Positions 30,500 through 39,702 are shown, numbered from the stretch's first letter. The stretch is DNA of 42,047 nt from Halorientalis persicus (GCF_900110215.1 NZ_FOCX01000026.1:1-42047), one strand, 5' to 3'. Notes: a model not told the origin generated them from the sequence alone. Program-made: numbers and translations.

Positions 30500-32002
30500 T
30501 CACGGGGTGTCTCTTGATGAGCGCGCTGGCTCAAACGAGTCTGGTGTCGCCGCTCCTCGTGGACCAGAAAAGCGTCTGTCGTCCGTTTCCCACGCTGAAA
30601 CGCGTCGCCGAGCCGTTCCGGTGAGTGGCTTGGAGTGGAGCGATTCGGCTAGTTCCACCAACCGCTCGTACGTGCGCTGGCAGGATTGCCGAGCGGGGAG
30701 TGCAACCGGATCTTCGTCAACGTAGGCGCAGTCTGTCTCTCCGCCCCACCGAGTCTCGCTTGGGACGTGGATCTCGTACTGGATCGTGTACTCGTCTTGG
30801 CCGACAGGCCCGCTAAGAACCAACCGACGCGTGTACCGCTCGTTGATACTCTGCTCGTAGGTGACTCGAAGTGTTCCCGGCTGTCCGTCGTCCTGAACGA
30901 CGCGTGGCTCCTTTGCGAGAGTCCACTCCTCTGGCGGTTGATGCAGGCACTCGTGGTGCCCGGGATGGGACCAGAGTTCGGGATCGTGTGTTTTCATCCA
31001 GTCGATGGCGACCGACCGCGCTTCTGCATCGCTGTACTCGGCTTGGACTTTCCCCGGGAGCGAGTCGGGTGGGAAGCGACCACGGACGCCGCCGAGTCTG
31101 TCGTCGCCGACCTCAACCCATGAAAAATCCGTGTGATGGTGGAGGATTTTGACGTATGCGTGCCCGTCGGACTGTTCCCATCGTTCGTGGCCGGTGAGTC
31201 GTGTCGGCGTATACTCCCAGCCGTTGACTTCCGAGGGCACGTTCTGGCAGTACTCGAAGTCCGAGTCGAATGGAGTTCCGTCTGGATCGGAAAGCAGTGT
31301 CGCAGTCTCGGCGCTGTCGATGCCGGGCCACTCGAGGTGGCTTGGCGGTGTATGCTCGTCGGCTCGCCGAACGTTCAGCTGGTAGCGCGGGACGGCGGTT
31401 GGTGCAGGTACCCCCTCCGTGTGTGTCATCGGCCAGTCGCCTTGCAGGATTCGGACGACGCCGCTGGTCTGCCAGTTGTCTTGGATCGCCCAGGCGTAGT
31501 TGCTGGCGTCGTGGAGGACAACGTTGTATCCTGAACCACTTGCCTGTGGTTGGATCCAGACGGCCCGTGTCCACTCCCACGGATTTGATCCACGGTCTTC
31601 TCGATCTGGTTCCGACAGCGCAACGTGCAGAATCGAACTTTTCTCCTCAGCATCTTTCGCCGCTAGCTTCGACACCCACTGCTCGTACTCTGTTTGGTGC
31701 TCATACCAGTGTGAGCTATCGAACTGGCCGCCGCTTGTGATACCGAACTGGCTCAAGCCGCTTCCGAGCAATTCACTCGTCGTGAGGGCACTGCTGTAGT
31801 CTGGATGGCAATCGATTGCGATTTGCTCTTCGTCCGGACTGGAACCGGTCTCCGTGAACTCGGTGAGACGATCTTGCAGTGTTTCAACGGCCTCACTGTG
31901 CGAGTCGACATGGAACCACTCGCCGTTGAGAGACGTGTGACAGAGTGCCCACGCATCATCGAGATACGGCGGTCGAATGTCGATCTGCAATTGGTCAGAC
32001 AT
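30500..32002 (-). CDS. Large unknown protein
   Basis: A protein of 500 residues. No domain recognised. It is rich in Trp, His and beta-type segments (HAYVKILHHHTDFSWVEVG, TRRLVLSGPVGQDEYTIQYE) and has a basic, Ser/Arg-rich tail. Start ATG 32002 overlaps the zinc-ribbon gene upstream by 8 nt, so both belong to one unit under the element at 32227. Confidence 0.7.
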   Translation of the reverse strand: MSDQLQIDIRPPYLDDAWALCHTSLNGEWFHVDSHSEAVETLQDRLTEFTETGSSPDEEQIAIDCHPDYSSALTTSELLGSGLSQFGITSGGQFDSSHWYEHQTEYEQWVSKLAAKDAEEKSSILHVALSEPDREDRGSNPWEWTRAVWIQPQASGSGYNVVLHDASNYAWAIQDNWQTSGVVRILQGDWPMTHTEGVPAPTAVPRYQLNVRRADEHTPPSHLEWPGIDSAETATLLSDPDGTPFDSDFEYCQNVPSEVNGWEYTPTRLTGHERWEQSDGHAYVKILHHHTDFSWVEVGDDRLGGVRGRFPPDSLPGKVQAEYSDAEARSVAIDWMKTHDPELWSHPGHHECLHQPPEEWTLAKEPRVVQDDGQPGTLRVTYEQSINERYTRRLVLSGPVGQDEYTIQYEIHVPSETRWGGETDCAYVDEDPVALPARQSCQRTYERLVELAESLHSKPLTGTARRRVSAWETDDRRFSGPRGAATPDSFEPARSSRDTP

Positions 32003-32207
32003 TCTCGGAGTTCTCGCTGTCGGATGCCGGGCGGTATCGGCACTGCTCGCAGACGAGGTGCCACTCGCCAGTGCGCTTCACGTCGATGAGGTGGGCCGCT
32101 TCGCATCGTGGGCAGACGTCGCCGTGGCTGTAGTCTCCGGGCCGTTCTTTCGGTTCAGGCGGTGAGTGCTGCCGTGGTCGGAGGGATCCGAACTGGAACA
32201 GGAGCAT
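31995..32207 (-). CDS. 70-residue zinc-ribbon protein
   Basis: C32-x2-C35 and C53-x2-C56 (CPRCEAAH...CEQCRY) form a single zinc ribbon. N-terminus is basic and Pro-rich. It is coupled to the 500-residue protein by an 8-nt overlap. Promoter element centred 25 nt before ATG 32207. Function unknown. Confidence 0.7.
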   Translation of the reverse strand: MLLFQFGSLRPRQHSPPEPKERPGDYSHGDVCPRCEAAHLIDVKRTGEWHLVCEQCRYRPASDSENSENV

Positions 32208-32226
32208 CGCTCTGTCTCGGTAGGGG

Positions 32227-32234
32227 GCGACAAA
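32227..32234 (-). promoter_or_regulatory. GTTTYTCGC-type promoter element (variant)
   Basis: GTTTGTCGCC on the coding strand, with G in place of the usual pyrimidine; T-tract centred about 25 nt before ATG 32207. Confidence 0.6.
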
Positions 32235-32249
32235 CGACTGATTTCTCGT

Positions 32250-35200
32250 CTAGATGCCCGTCAGTAGCGACGCGAGGGTGTCGAGCTTCTCGGTCAGGTT
32301 CTCTTTGTTGAAGACGGTTCGAGAGGCTGTCCACTTGCCTTCCAACTCTGCTGCTCCGGGGGGCGCACGATTTCGGGCGCTGGTCGTGGCGAGTGTGAGC
32401 GAACAGACGGGGGGTTCGCCGAGTTGCTCTGCGACGGCGCCGGGACTGGCAGGCTGGCCGTCGGTCATGGTGATGATGAGCGGCTCCTGTTGCTGGCGGC
32501 GAACGAGCGCTTTCGCCAACTCAAGAGCGTCCGAAAGCGGTGTCCCACCGCCGGTCTCGGTCGTGAGCAGTGCGTCTTGGACATACTCAACATCGACGCT
32601 GAACGGCTTGATGAGGCGGGCTTCGTCTCGATAGAAGTCGATGACGGCGACGTTGATGCCGAGGTCTTCGGCTGCGGCGGCGAACGTCGCGACCGCCTGG
32701 ACAGCTGGCTCGATCTCGTTGCTCCGGTACCCGCCCATCGATCCAGAGCGGTCTAGTACCAACACGAGCGCGTATTCTTTCTCGTCGCCGGGCGTTTTCC
32801 GCTCGAAGGCACGCGGATCACCGTAGGAGAGCTTGTAACCCTGTGCGGGATCGACTCGCCCGCTGGTTTGACCGGGGATGACGTCGCTCTGCTTGTCCAT
32901 CGCGAGGACGTTCGCCAGCGTGTCGGCTACCTGTTCGGATTCGGCTTCGATGGTAGCCCACGTCTGCTGGTCAGCGACGCTGTTCTGTGTTGTTGGCTCA
33001 GTCTGGCCCGTTTCTGGCGTCGTGATCGAAGTGAGCGAGCCACTGCCCGCGCCCTGACCGCCTGGCGATTGCTCCCCAGTGGGATCGTCGTCAGTGTCTT
33101 CCAGCAGGTCGTTGATCTGGTCTAGCTCGTTGTTGACGGCGTCTGTGTTGGGTGTCGTCTGGTCGATTTCTTCGCGAGCTTTCTCTGCATCGGACTCGAG
33201 GGCGTCCGCGTCAATCTCAGGATCGATTGAGGGCGCACTTGGTTCGGAACGACTGCCGTTCTGCCCGTCGGAGTCAGACTGACTGGTTTCCTCGCCTTCG
33301 CTTGGAGTGGCGTCGGTGTCATCTGCTTCTGAGTCGTCGGGCTGATCCGGCTCGCCATCAGTATCCGATTCAGAATTCGTGTCAGCGTTTTCACTTTGCA
33401 CGTGGGGTGTCTCGTCGTCACCGGACTCACCATCTGCATCTTCGCTTGGACTTCCGGCGTCGGCTTCAGAACCGTCTGTCTCGTCGCTACGCTCGTCGCT
33501 GTCAGCGTCGATGCTATTGTCCCCACTCTGCTCCTCTTCTTCGCCGGAGCGGCTTATGTCGCTGTCCGCGTCGTTCTCGTCGTTTTGCCCCAATGCGAAG
33601 TCGCCCAGTGCAGACTGGCCGCTACTGATTCCTGAGCTCCCATCGCTTGACCCGGGGTTTATATTGGGTCGGGTATCGCCGCTGGAACCACTGCTTGCCG
33701 CTGGGTCTTCCGAAGCGGGTCCGTCTTCGGCGCTGGCTGTGGTACCGCTAGCGTCTTCGCTGTCGTCTTGGCTCTCGCCCTGCGTCTGTTCGCTTCCATG
33801 ATCTCCGGCACTATCGTCACTGGTGTCTGCTTCGGGAGATGTGTTCTCTTGGTTTGCTTCGGTGTCTCCGCTTGTTTCCGGTTCGTCGGCTCCCGGTTGG
33901 TCGTCTGCACCACTCCTCGCTTCCTGAGAGTCGGTTGCCTGCGATTCGTCTGTGTTTTCGTCGGCTTGCTCGGGGTCCGACGTGGACGGCTGGTTGGGCT
34001 CGGTGTCGACGTCGTCCGGCTCGGGCTCTTGTGGGTCGATGTCGGGATGGTCGGTGATCGACTGAAGCGGCGTCTCGTCGGTTTCCTGCCGCTCGGTCGT
34101 GACTGCTTCTGGGTCAGGTTGGCCGGCGGGCTGATCAGGACCTGCTTTGCTGTCTGATTGGTCGGTGTTGTCCTCGCTGTCCGGTTGGGCGCTGTTTTGC
34201 TGTCCTTGCTGCTCCTGTTGCTCCTGCGGTCCCTGCTGGCTCTGTTGCTCCTGTTGGGCTTGCTGGTCTTTATCGTGACTGTCCTGATTGTCTGCGTCGG
34301 TACTCTGAGCCTCTTCACCTGACTCTTGTGGCGAATCCGGTGAAGACTCGTTCCTGTCTTCGCTCTCGAAGAACGGCGCCATGTGGGCCGTCCAGAACTC
34401 AGTGAGTCGGCGAGCGCGCTGAATGGAGGCTTCCTTGCCGTAGAGTCGGATACTGTCTTGCTGTTCGTTCCGAAGACCGTGGAGATCGGCGGCGAGTTGC
34501 TTGAGCGGCTCGTGGATCGAGAGGAAGGCGTCTTCGTCTGCGTCGGAGGCGAAGGTGATTCGGTCGTCGTCGGGGTCGGCGAGAACGGGGCCGACGCCAG
34601 TGTAGGTTTCGGACCCCGGGAAAATCGCGTAGTCGTATAGCGCGCCCGTGACCGCATCCCAGAAGGAGAATTCGGCCCCATGTTCGACGTCGGAGAGCGG
34701 CTGGCTGACGATTCGGCGAATGAGCGTCAACTGCGTCGTTGCTTGGTCGGTGAAGGCATCGGCCCGGCGGGCTTCGGCCTCGATGACGCCGTCTTCGCCG
34801 ATATTCAGTAGCTCGTGGGCTTTCTCGCGCTGGGCCTCGCTGTCGATCTCTTGCTCGATGATCTCGGTCTGGCCGCTAACGTTCGTGAGCAGGAGGTGCA
34901 GCAGTTCGTGGAGGACGATGCCGTGTTGGTAGGCACGATCGACAGTGGCTTGGTCGGAAATCGGGAGCGACGACGTATCGGCTGGCTGGCCGGTAACGGC
35001 GATCAGGTAGTCGCCGTCGATGCTGTCGGCGAGGTGGGCAGCGGCGTCGGCGTCAAGGCCGGCGTCGCTCGTGAGTGCGTCCGCTGTCGCGGGCATGATG
35101 AAGCCTGTATCGACACTCGGCAGGACGCGCAGGTCGACACGTGCCTCGAGATGAGGCGGCAGGAGTCCGGTAACAGTGTCCGCAAGCCGTTGCTCGCGAA

Positions 35201-35261
35201 CACTGCTGGTCCGGACGTGTGCGGCTTCGTCGGGTGTGAAAGTGTCTGGTGCAAGTGACAT
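32250..35261 (-). CDS. Metallopeptidase-like protein with C-terminal vWA domain (CobT-like)
   Basis: A protein of 1003 residues. Residues 118-122 are HELLH, a zinc metallopeptidase motif, followed by NIGEDGVIEAEARR, which matches the downstream acidic ligand region of vWA-associated putative peptidases. Residues about 300-760 are extremely acidic, Gln/Ser/Asp/Glu-rich low-complexity sequence. Residues about 829-1003 form a vWA domain with MIDAS motif DRSGSMG, a GGGTPLSDAL loop and MTDGQP. This order resembles CobT-type partners of MoxR/CobS ATPases, and such an ATPase is encoded at 35964. The pair could remodel or load metal into a protein complex. A promoter element is centred 44 nt before ATG 35261. 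Confidence 0.85.
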   Translation of the reverse strand: MSLAPDTFTPDEAAHVRTSSVREQRLADTVTGLLPPHLEARVDLRVLPSVDTGFIMPATADALTSDAGLDADAAAHLADSIDGDYLIAVTGQPADTSSLPISDQATVDRAYQHGIVLHELLHLLLTNVSGQTEIIEQEIDSEAQREKAHELLNIGEDGVIEAEARRADAFTDQATTQLTLIRRIVSQPLSDVEHGAEFSFWDAVTGALYDYAIFPGSETYTGVGPVLADPDDDRITFASDADEDAFLSIHEPLKQLAADLHGLRNEQQDSIRLYGKEASIQRARRLTEFWTAHMAPFFESEDRNESSPDSPQESGEEAQSTDADNQDSHDKDQQAQQEQQSQQGPQEQQEQQGQQNSAQPDSEDNTDQSDSKAGPDQPAGQPDPEAVTTERQETDETPLQSITDHPDIDPQEPEPDDVDTEPNQPSTSDPEQADENTDESQATDSQEARSGADDQPGADEPETSGDTEANQENTSPEADTSDDSAGDHGSEQTQGESQDDSEDASGTTASAEDGPASEDPAASSGSSGDTRPNINPGSSDGSSGISSGQSALGDFALGQNDENDADSDISRSGEEEEQSGDNSIDADSDERSDETDGSEADAGSPSEDADGESGDDETPHVQSENADTNSESDTDGEPDQPDDSEADDTDATPSEGEETSQSDSDGQNGSRSEPSAPSIDPEIDADALESDAEKAREEIDQTTPNTDAVNNELDQINDLLEDTDDDPTGEQSPGGQGAGSGSLTSITTPETGQTEPTTQNSVADQQTWATIEAESEQVADTLANVLAMDKQSDVIPGQTSGRVDPAQGYKLSYGDPRAFERKTPGDEKEYALVLVLDRSGSMGGYRSNEIEPAVQAVATFAAAAEDLGINVAVIDFYRDEARLIKPFSVDVEYVQDALLTTETGGGTPLSDALELAKALVRRQQQEPLIITMTDGQPASPGAVAEQLGEPPVCSLTLATTSARNRAPPGAAELEGKWTASRTVFNKENLTEKLDTLASLLTGI

Positions 35262-35299
35262 GGCTCTGGGCGAGTGGATCTGGCTCGGCTACTCCGCCA

Positions 35300-35307
35300 G
35301 CGAAAAA
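35300..35307 (-). promoter_or_regulatory. GTTTYTCGC-type promoter element
   Basis: GTTTTTCGC on the coding strand; T-tract centred about 44 nt before ATG 35261, implying a leader of roughly 18 nt. Confidence 0.6.
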
Positions 35308-35352
35308 CTGAGCGCGTGAGACGTGGATAGACCGTAGTTCGTAGTGGGAGGA

Positions 35353-35441
35353 CTAGTGCCGCTTCAGGCGTGAATCGCTAGATTCACAGGACACAACGCC
35401 TCTTGATTAATTCTAGCAGTTCAGAACTGAAGCAGCACTAG
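35353..35441. repeat. 89-bp MITE-like inverted-repeat element
   Basis: Ends are 15-bp inverted repeats with one mismatch: CTAGTGCCGCTTCAG (35353-35367) and CTGAAGCAGCACTAG (35427-35441). Inside is a perfect hairpin GTGAATC-GCTA-GATTCAC. The interior is AT-rich. It resembles a miniature transposable element. Its right repeat contains the stop codon of the gene at 35438-35635, so insertion may have changed that gene's end. Confidence 0.6.
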
Positions 35442-35635
35442 GCCGGAAGTACTTCGGAATGGGATTCGATGCTGACCGGATCAATGAGCCCGATCCCATC
35501 GCCGGTGAGGGAGATGATCTGGTTCTCCACTTCGGTCACGAGGACGTTGTCGCGGCCGTATTCTGTCGCAAGTTCGTTGTGGACGGCTTCGATCTCGGCT
35601 TCTTGCTTGGAGTTCTCGGGGATGATGAAGGTCAT
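35438..35635 (-). CDS. 65-residue unknown protein
   Basis: A small acidic protein with one helix (ENSKQEAEIEAVHNELATEYG) and strands NVLVTEVENQIISLTGDG. No family recognised. ATG 35635 has a promoter element centred 23 nt upstream. Its TAG stop lies in the inverted repeat of the MITE-like element, so the original protein may have been longer. Confidence 0.64.
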   Translation of the reverse strand: MTFIIPENSKQEAEIEAVHNELATEYGRDNVLVTEVENQIISLTGDGIGLIDPVSIESHSEVLPA

Positions 35636-35652
35636 GCTTCACTGCCCTGGAA

Positions 35653-35660
35653 GCGAGAAA
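35653..35660 (-). promoter_or_regulatory. GTTTYTCGC-type promoter element
   Basis: GTTTCTCGC on the coding strand; T-tract centred about 23 nt before ATG 35635. Confidence 0.7.
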
Positions 35661-35686
35661 CTTCTGTTGAGACGGCCGACAGCCAG

Positions 35687-35947
35687 TCACTTTTCGATCT
35701 CCTGCCACCAACCGGACTGGAGTGAGCGGGCGACATTCCGAATCGACATACTCTTCTCCTTGGTTTTGCCGTTCGCTTCAATCACAAACTCGACATTCCG
35801 GATGCCCGCGCCGCTACACTTGAGGTCAGTGACAGTGATGTCGCCAACCTTGTCACCGTCTTCGTCCCCCATCCGGAACCATTCAAACTGCGCGCCCTCT
35901 TCGACTCCGTGGCTCGCCGCGATTTCTCGGGCTTCGTCAAGTTGCAT
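35687..35947 (-). CDS. Unknown protein
   Basis: A protein of 86 residues (MQLDEAREIAASHGVEEGA...). It has a helix followed by beta-rich sequence (IRNVEFVIEANGKTKEKSMS) and a C-terminal helix. ATG 35947 is preferred; an in-frame TTG at 35971 would overlap the AAA+ gene by 8 nt, the overlap length common here, and is possible. Last gene of the operon with the AAA+ protein. Confidence 0.62.
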   Translation of the reverse strand: MQLDEAREIAASHGVEEGAQFEWFRMGDEDGDKVGDITVTDLKCSGAGIRNVEFVIEANGKTKEKSMSIRNVARSLQSGWWQEIEK

Positions 35948-35963
35948 TGGTCTGTTTAGTCGT

Positions 35964-37979
35964 TCAGTCAACGATATTTCGGAGCGTCTGGTGTGCGGCG
36001 TCGGGATTCTGGTTCGGTTCTGCCACGGCCCAGAGGACGTTTTTCATCGCCGCCCGGGGACTCGCCCCGTCATCGATGTGTTCGCAGACGGTCATCAGCG
36101 ATCGGGTCGAGACCGTCGGCCAGGACTCGTTTTCCCGCGTCTTGTGAGCCATCTCGACGAGTTGGCGGAGCGTCTCCCGTGAGGCCGTCTGCCAGTTCCG
36201 GTTGGCCTGTCGAGCGACTGCTTCGGTTTCCGTTTTGACATCCTGGGGATACTGATGCTGGAAGCGACGGAACCGTTCCCGCGTCGCCGAGTTCATCGGC
36301 TCGGAATCGCGGTACTCACGCGTCGGCGGGTTCATCGTCACGATGATCCGCGCTTGTGGATGTGGCTCGACCAGCTGGCCGTGGCTCTTGATCAGGAGCT
36401 TTCCTTCGTTGAGGAGGCGGTGCATCGCCATCGCTGCACCTGCCCGCATCGTGGGGAACTCGTTGATGACCAGCCACTCCCCGTTCAGGAGTGCTTGCTT
36501 GACGGGACCGCTTCGCGGTTCGATCACTCCGTTTTCATCGGGCGTCAGCGGCCCGAATAGGTCGTCCGGCGTGGTGGTCCGGTCGGCGTCGATGGAGCGG
36601 TAGCCATTGTTCGTCTTGTAGGCGAGATACTTGATGAGATAGTTCTTCCCGGCACCGCGCGGGCCTTCGATACAGACGGGAACCAGCCCACGCGCCAGTT
36701 TGTTCGCGATGAGGACGTCCATCTGGACCTGGAGACGCGGCTCGACCGGGACGGCAGGCGGGATGACTTCGCCGTCCGCGACCGGGAGGGCATCGTCACC
36801 GGCGTCGGGATGGGTTTCGGGCTTGGGGATCGACGGGTGGTCGTCGGTAGCGTTGACCGGCAGCCCAGTCTGTTCGGGGTCGTCAGCGTGCTGGCCGATC
36901 TCCGAGTAGTAGACGCTGTCGGCGTCGGTGATGTCACACTCTGCGATAGCTTGATACCGCGGATCGGGCACGTCGGCGTCCACGCTGTCCACGTCGACGA
37001 CGCGAGCGGTCCCACTCCCAGCCTCGTTCGTCCGTGACTCGTACCGTTGCTTGTGTTGCTTGATGAGGCGAGGGGCAGTCGGGATCGCGGACGTGGCTTC
37101 GGCGATGATCGCGCTCGTCTGTTCGGCGTCCACGTCGGTCACGAACGCTTCGGCAGCAGTCGAAATCTGGTCGGCATCCTCGAGATCGACACAGAACGCT
37201 TTCTCGGCGGCTTCTTCCTTGATGACTTCGGCACGGGCTTCGTTGATGGTCGCGCCGGCTTCGGCTAGTTCTTCGATCGGCGCGTCGGCGATTTTGCGGA
37301 ACGACTCCAGGCATTCTTCTTGGAGCCGGTCACGCTGAGTGTTCGAGACGCTGTCCAGATTCGTCAGCGGGCTTGGGGGGAGATACTGCGAGATATGATC
37401 GTCGGCGGCGTCTGCGAGGTCCTGAGTGTCCGTGAATGCCAGATCGCGGTAGGTCGAGAAGCCGGCGTGCGTGAGCGCGTCCAGTATCGCATCGACGTTC
37501 TCGAGTTCTGCCTGCCACTGGGCCGGAATTTCGTCTTGGAGAGCCTCGTAGTCGATGGGATCGGCCCGTTCTTCGAGTTCTTGCTCGATCTCTTTCTGGA
37601 GGGCTTCTGGATCGGCTTCGGAAAGGTCCTCGAACGAACTGTAGCCGAGTCCCTGCAGGACTGATGCGATGTCTTCGGTGACGCCGTTGAGGTCGGCGAA
37701 GTCAGCTGTCTCGAAGTGGGCGGCGACTGCATCGGGTTCGTCCCCGACAGGATCGACGCTTGTGATGACTTTCCCGTTGTCGTCCGAGCGAGAGATGCCG
37801 TACACGTCGCCGGCTCGCTCGTTGACTAGCTGCTCGATGTCGGCGTCGATGCCGAACTCGTCGGCGGCGGTCATCGCGAGCGTTTCGAGCGGGACCGACC
37901 CGCCTTCGGCGGCGAGAAGGCGATTGGCGAGGTGGCTCAGCGTCTCCTGCTCGGCAGTCTGGTGGTGTTGTGTACTCAT
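35964..37979 (-). CDS. MoxR/CobS-like AAA+ ATPase with unusual Walker A
   Basis: A protein of 671 residues. The N-terminal 300 are helical with helix-hairpin-helix-like patterns (VTEDIASVLQGLGYSSFEDL; DAILDALTHAGFSTYRDLA). The ATPase domain (about 430-650) has Walker A GPRGAGKN at 439-446 with Asn where Ser/Thr normally binds magnesium, a Walker B-like WLVINE with Asn-Glu, sensor-1 Asn550 (TMNPP) and a likely Arg finger (ATRERFRRF). The overall pattern fits MoxR/CobS/CbbQ AAA+ proteins, which work with vWA proteins such as that at 32250. ATG 37979 has an AGGAGA SD, 28 nt after the upstream stop. The altered nucleotide site may lower or change activity. Confidence 0.85.
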   Translation of the reverse strand: MSTQHHQTAEQETLSHLANRLLAAEGGSVPLETLAMTAADEFGIDADIEQLVNERAGDVYGISRSDDNGKVITSVDPVGDEPDAVAAHFETADFADLNGVTEDIASVLQGLGYSSFEDLSEADPEALQKEIEQELEERADPIDYEALQDEIPAQWQAELENVDAILDALTHAGFSTYRDLAFTDTQDLADAADDHISQYLPPSPLTNLDSVSNTQRDRLQEECLESFRKIADAPIEELAEAGATINEARAEVIKEEAAEKAFCVDLEDADQISTAAEAFVTDVDAEQTSAIIAEATSAIPTAPRLIKQHKQRYESRTNEAGSGTARVVDVDSVDADVPDPRYQAIAECDITDADSVYYSEIGQHADDPEQTGLPVNATDDHPSIPKPETHPDAGDDALPVADGEVIPPAVPVEPRLQVQMDVLIANKLARGLVPVCIEGPRGAGKNYLIKYLAYKTNNGYRSIDADRTTTPDDLFGPLTPDENGVIEPRSGPVKQALLNGEWLVINEFPTMRAGAAMAMHRLLNEGKLLIKSHGQLVEPHPQARIIVTMNPPTREYRDSEPMNSATRERFRRFQHQYPQDVKTETEAVARQANRNWQTASRETLRQLVEMAHKTRENESWPTVSTRSLMTVCEHIDDGASPRAAMKNVLWAVAEPNQNPDAAHQTLRNIVD

Positions 37980-38007
37980 GATTTCTCCTGTGGGGGCAGT
38001 GGGCCGC

Positions 38008-39663
38008 TCAGTCGTCGGCGGTCGTCATGTCGGCCGTGGGCGCGTCTGTGTCCCCCGCCTCGCGAGAAACGTCGTCGGTATCATCGCCCCCATCCGCATC
38101 ACTGTCGGCGGTCTCGGCATCGCCGTCGTCGCCGTCACTGGCTTCCGCGTCTTCGATGTCGTCTTCGGAGACGAACGCGTCGATCTGGCGATCCACGGTT
38201 TCTTGGACCTGTTGGGCTTGGCCGGCCGCGATGTCGCTCAGGTCGAAGCCCTCCATGTCGTCGAAGTCTTCCAGGTCGTCCAGCGTGTCGCCCAGCGTCT
38301 GCTGGCTGTCGGGAAGGATCTCGGCATCGTCCTCCTCGTCGTCACTGTCGGCATCGCGCTGGTAGGCTTTGATCGCGACGCGGAGTTGCTGTTTGGGCTG
38401 GCGAACGAGTTTCCCGGCGACTTCGGCGAGTTCTTGGAAGCGACTGCTGCCACGCTCGCCGCCGTAGGCTTTCAGCAGTGCGATCTTGAGTGAAATCTGG
38501 AGGTTCCACAGGGTCGGCTGGCCGCTCGGGTTCGCCAGTGCCGTCGCCCGGTCGGCCGCCTGCTCGGCGATTGACCCGGAGAAGCCCAGATACTCGTAGA
38601 AGTCCGTCACGGAGAACGGCAGCGTGTTGAACTTGAGCGTGAGCATCCGCGCCCGGGCCAGGTCGCTACTGAGTTGCGTGGCGAAGCTGTCCAGCTCTTC
38701 GAGAATCTCGCTGTGCCACTCGGTCGGGGGCGTCCGGTTGGCGCTGCGCTCGTGGGACTCACTCATGAACTCCCCGACGTGCTTTCGGGAGAAGCGAGCG
38801 TCTTTCCCGGGCACGGGCATGGTTGTGTCGACAGCGGGAATGTAGACGACCGGCCGGGCCCAGATGGTGGACGACCCGCGGTAGTCGTAGCCGATCTGGG
38901 AGCCGTAGTAGACAGTGATTTCGCCGCCGTCGTCGGCGGCAGTCATCTGCCCGGCTTGGTCCTCGCCGACAGTCCCGAACTGGTCGATGAGGGCGTCACC
39001 GTCGCCGGGGAGGACGCTTCCCTCGTCGTCGACTTCGACGGTGTACTGCTTGTCGGGGAAGACGGTCGTGATCCGGCCTTCGCCGCCCCAGTCGTGGTAG
39101 TGGATCCAGCCGAACGGCGACGGATCGTCTGCACCTTCTTTCTGTGCGGCGACGACGAGCCGTTCGAGGAACGCCTGCATGTCGCCGGCCTCGTAGGAGG
39201 TCGTGGCGATCTGCCATCGGAAGCGGCAGTTGAATCCGAGCGTTCGGAGGGCGAGACGGCGACGGTCGATGATGTCTTTGTGGTCGGCAACCGGGATGTG
39301 CCGGCTGGCGTTTGCGGTGCTGGTGATGTCGTCGAGGTCGTGGCCGGCGGCCTGCTCGAGTTGTTCGACGTCCAGCCCGTCGACGTTGCGGATAGCCTCT
39401 TGATCGATGGTCGCCTCGGCGTCGTCAGCGACGAATTCGTTGACGGCCAGCAGGTCGCCGTTGCCCGGCACGGGGAGGACCTGAATGGCGTCTTTGAAAC
39501 ACTGGCTGGTATCGAAGCGGTCGCCACTGGCTGTGACGGCGTCAGGATACTCGCCCGAGCGGGTCAGGCCACAGAAGCCGACAGTGCCGTTGGGGCTGAT
39601 CAGCGACTCGACCGATGCACTGAACGCGATCTCGCTTTCGGATGGAGTTTGGTTCGTTGTCAT
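38008..39663 (-). CDS. Large unknown protein upstream of the AAA+ ATPase
   Basis: A protein of 551 residues. An N-terminal region (SVESLISPNGTVGFCGLTR), a middle with FRWQIATTSYEAGDM and ITVYYGSQIGYDYRG, a helical region (about 330-440) and a very acidic tail of about 120 residues are visible. I recognise no family. Start ATG 39663 has AGGTGAT just upstream; GTG 39672 and ATG 39669 are alternatives. It leads an operon with the AAA+ gene, and likely acts with it and the vWA protein. Confidence 0.72.
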   Translation of the reverse strand: MTTNQTPSESEIAFSASVESLISPNGTVGFCGLTRSGEYPDAVTASGDRFDTSQCFKDAIQVLPVPGNGDLLAVNEFVADDAEATIDQEAIRNVDGLDVEQLEQAAGHDLDDITSTANASRHIPVADHKDIIDRRRLALRTLGFNCRFRWQIATTSYEAGDMQAFLERLVVAAQKEGADDPSPFGWIHYHDWGGEGRITTVFPDKQYTVEVDDEGSVLPGDGDALIDQFGTVGEDQAGQMTAADDGGEITVYYGSQIGYDYRGSSTIWARPVVYIPAVDTTMPVPGKDARFSRKHVGEFMSESHERSANRTPPTEWHSEILEELDSFATQLSSDLARARMLTLKFNTLPFSVTDFYEYLGFSGSIAEQAADRATALANPSGQPTLWNLQISLKIALLKAYGGERGSSRFQELAEVAGKLVRQPKQQLRVAIKAYQRDADSDDEEDDAEILPDSQQTLGDTLDDLEDFDDMEGFDLSDIAAGQAQQVQETVDRQIDAFVSEDDIEDAEASDGDDGDAETADSDADGGDDTDDVSREAGDTDAPTADMTTADD

Positions 39664-39702
39664 GCTCATCACCTGGAAGTGAACAGGCTACCTCCACTGC
39701 GG

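Noticed and set aside
34190-34290. Tandem repeat in the vWA gene (Gln-rich stretch)
   Set aside because: It is ordinary low-complexity coding sequence of the acidic linker, not an independent repeat element or CRISPR.
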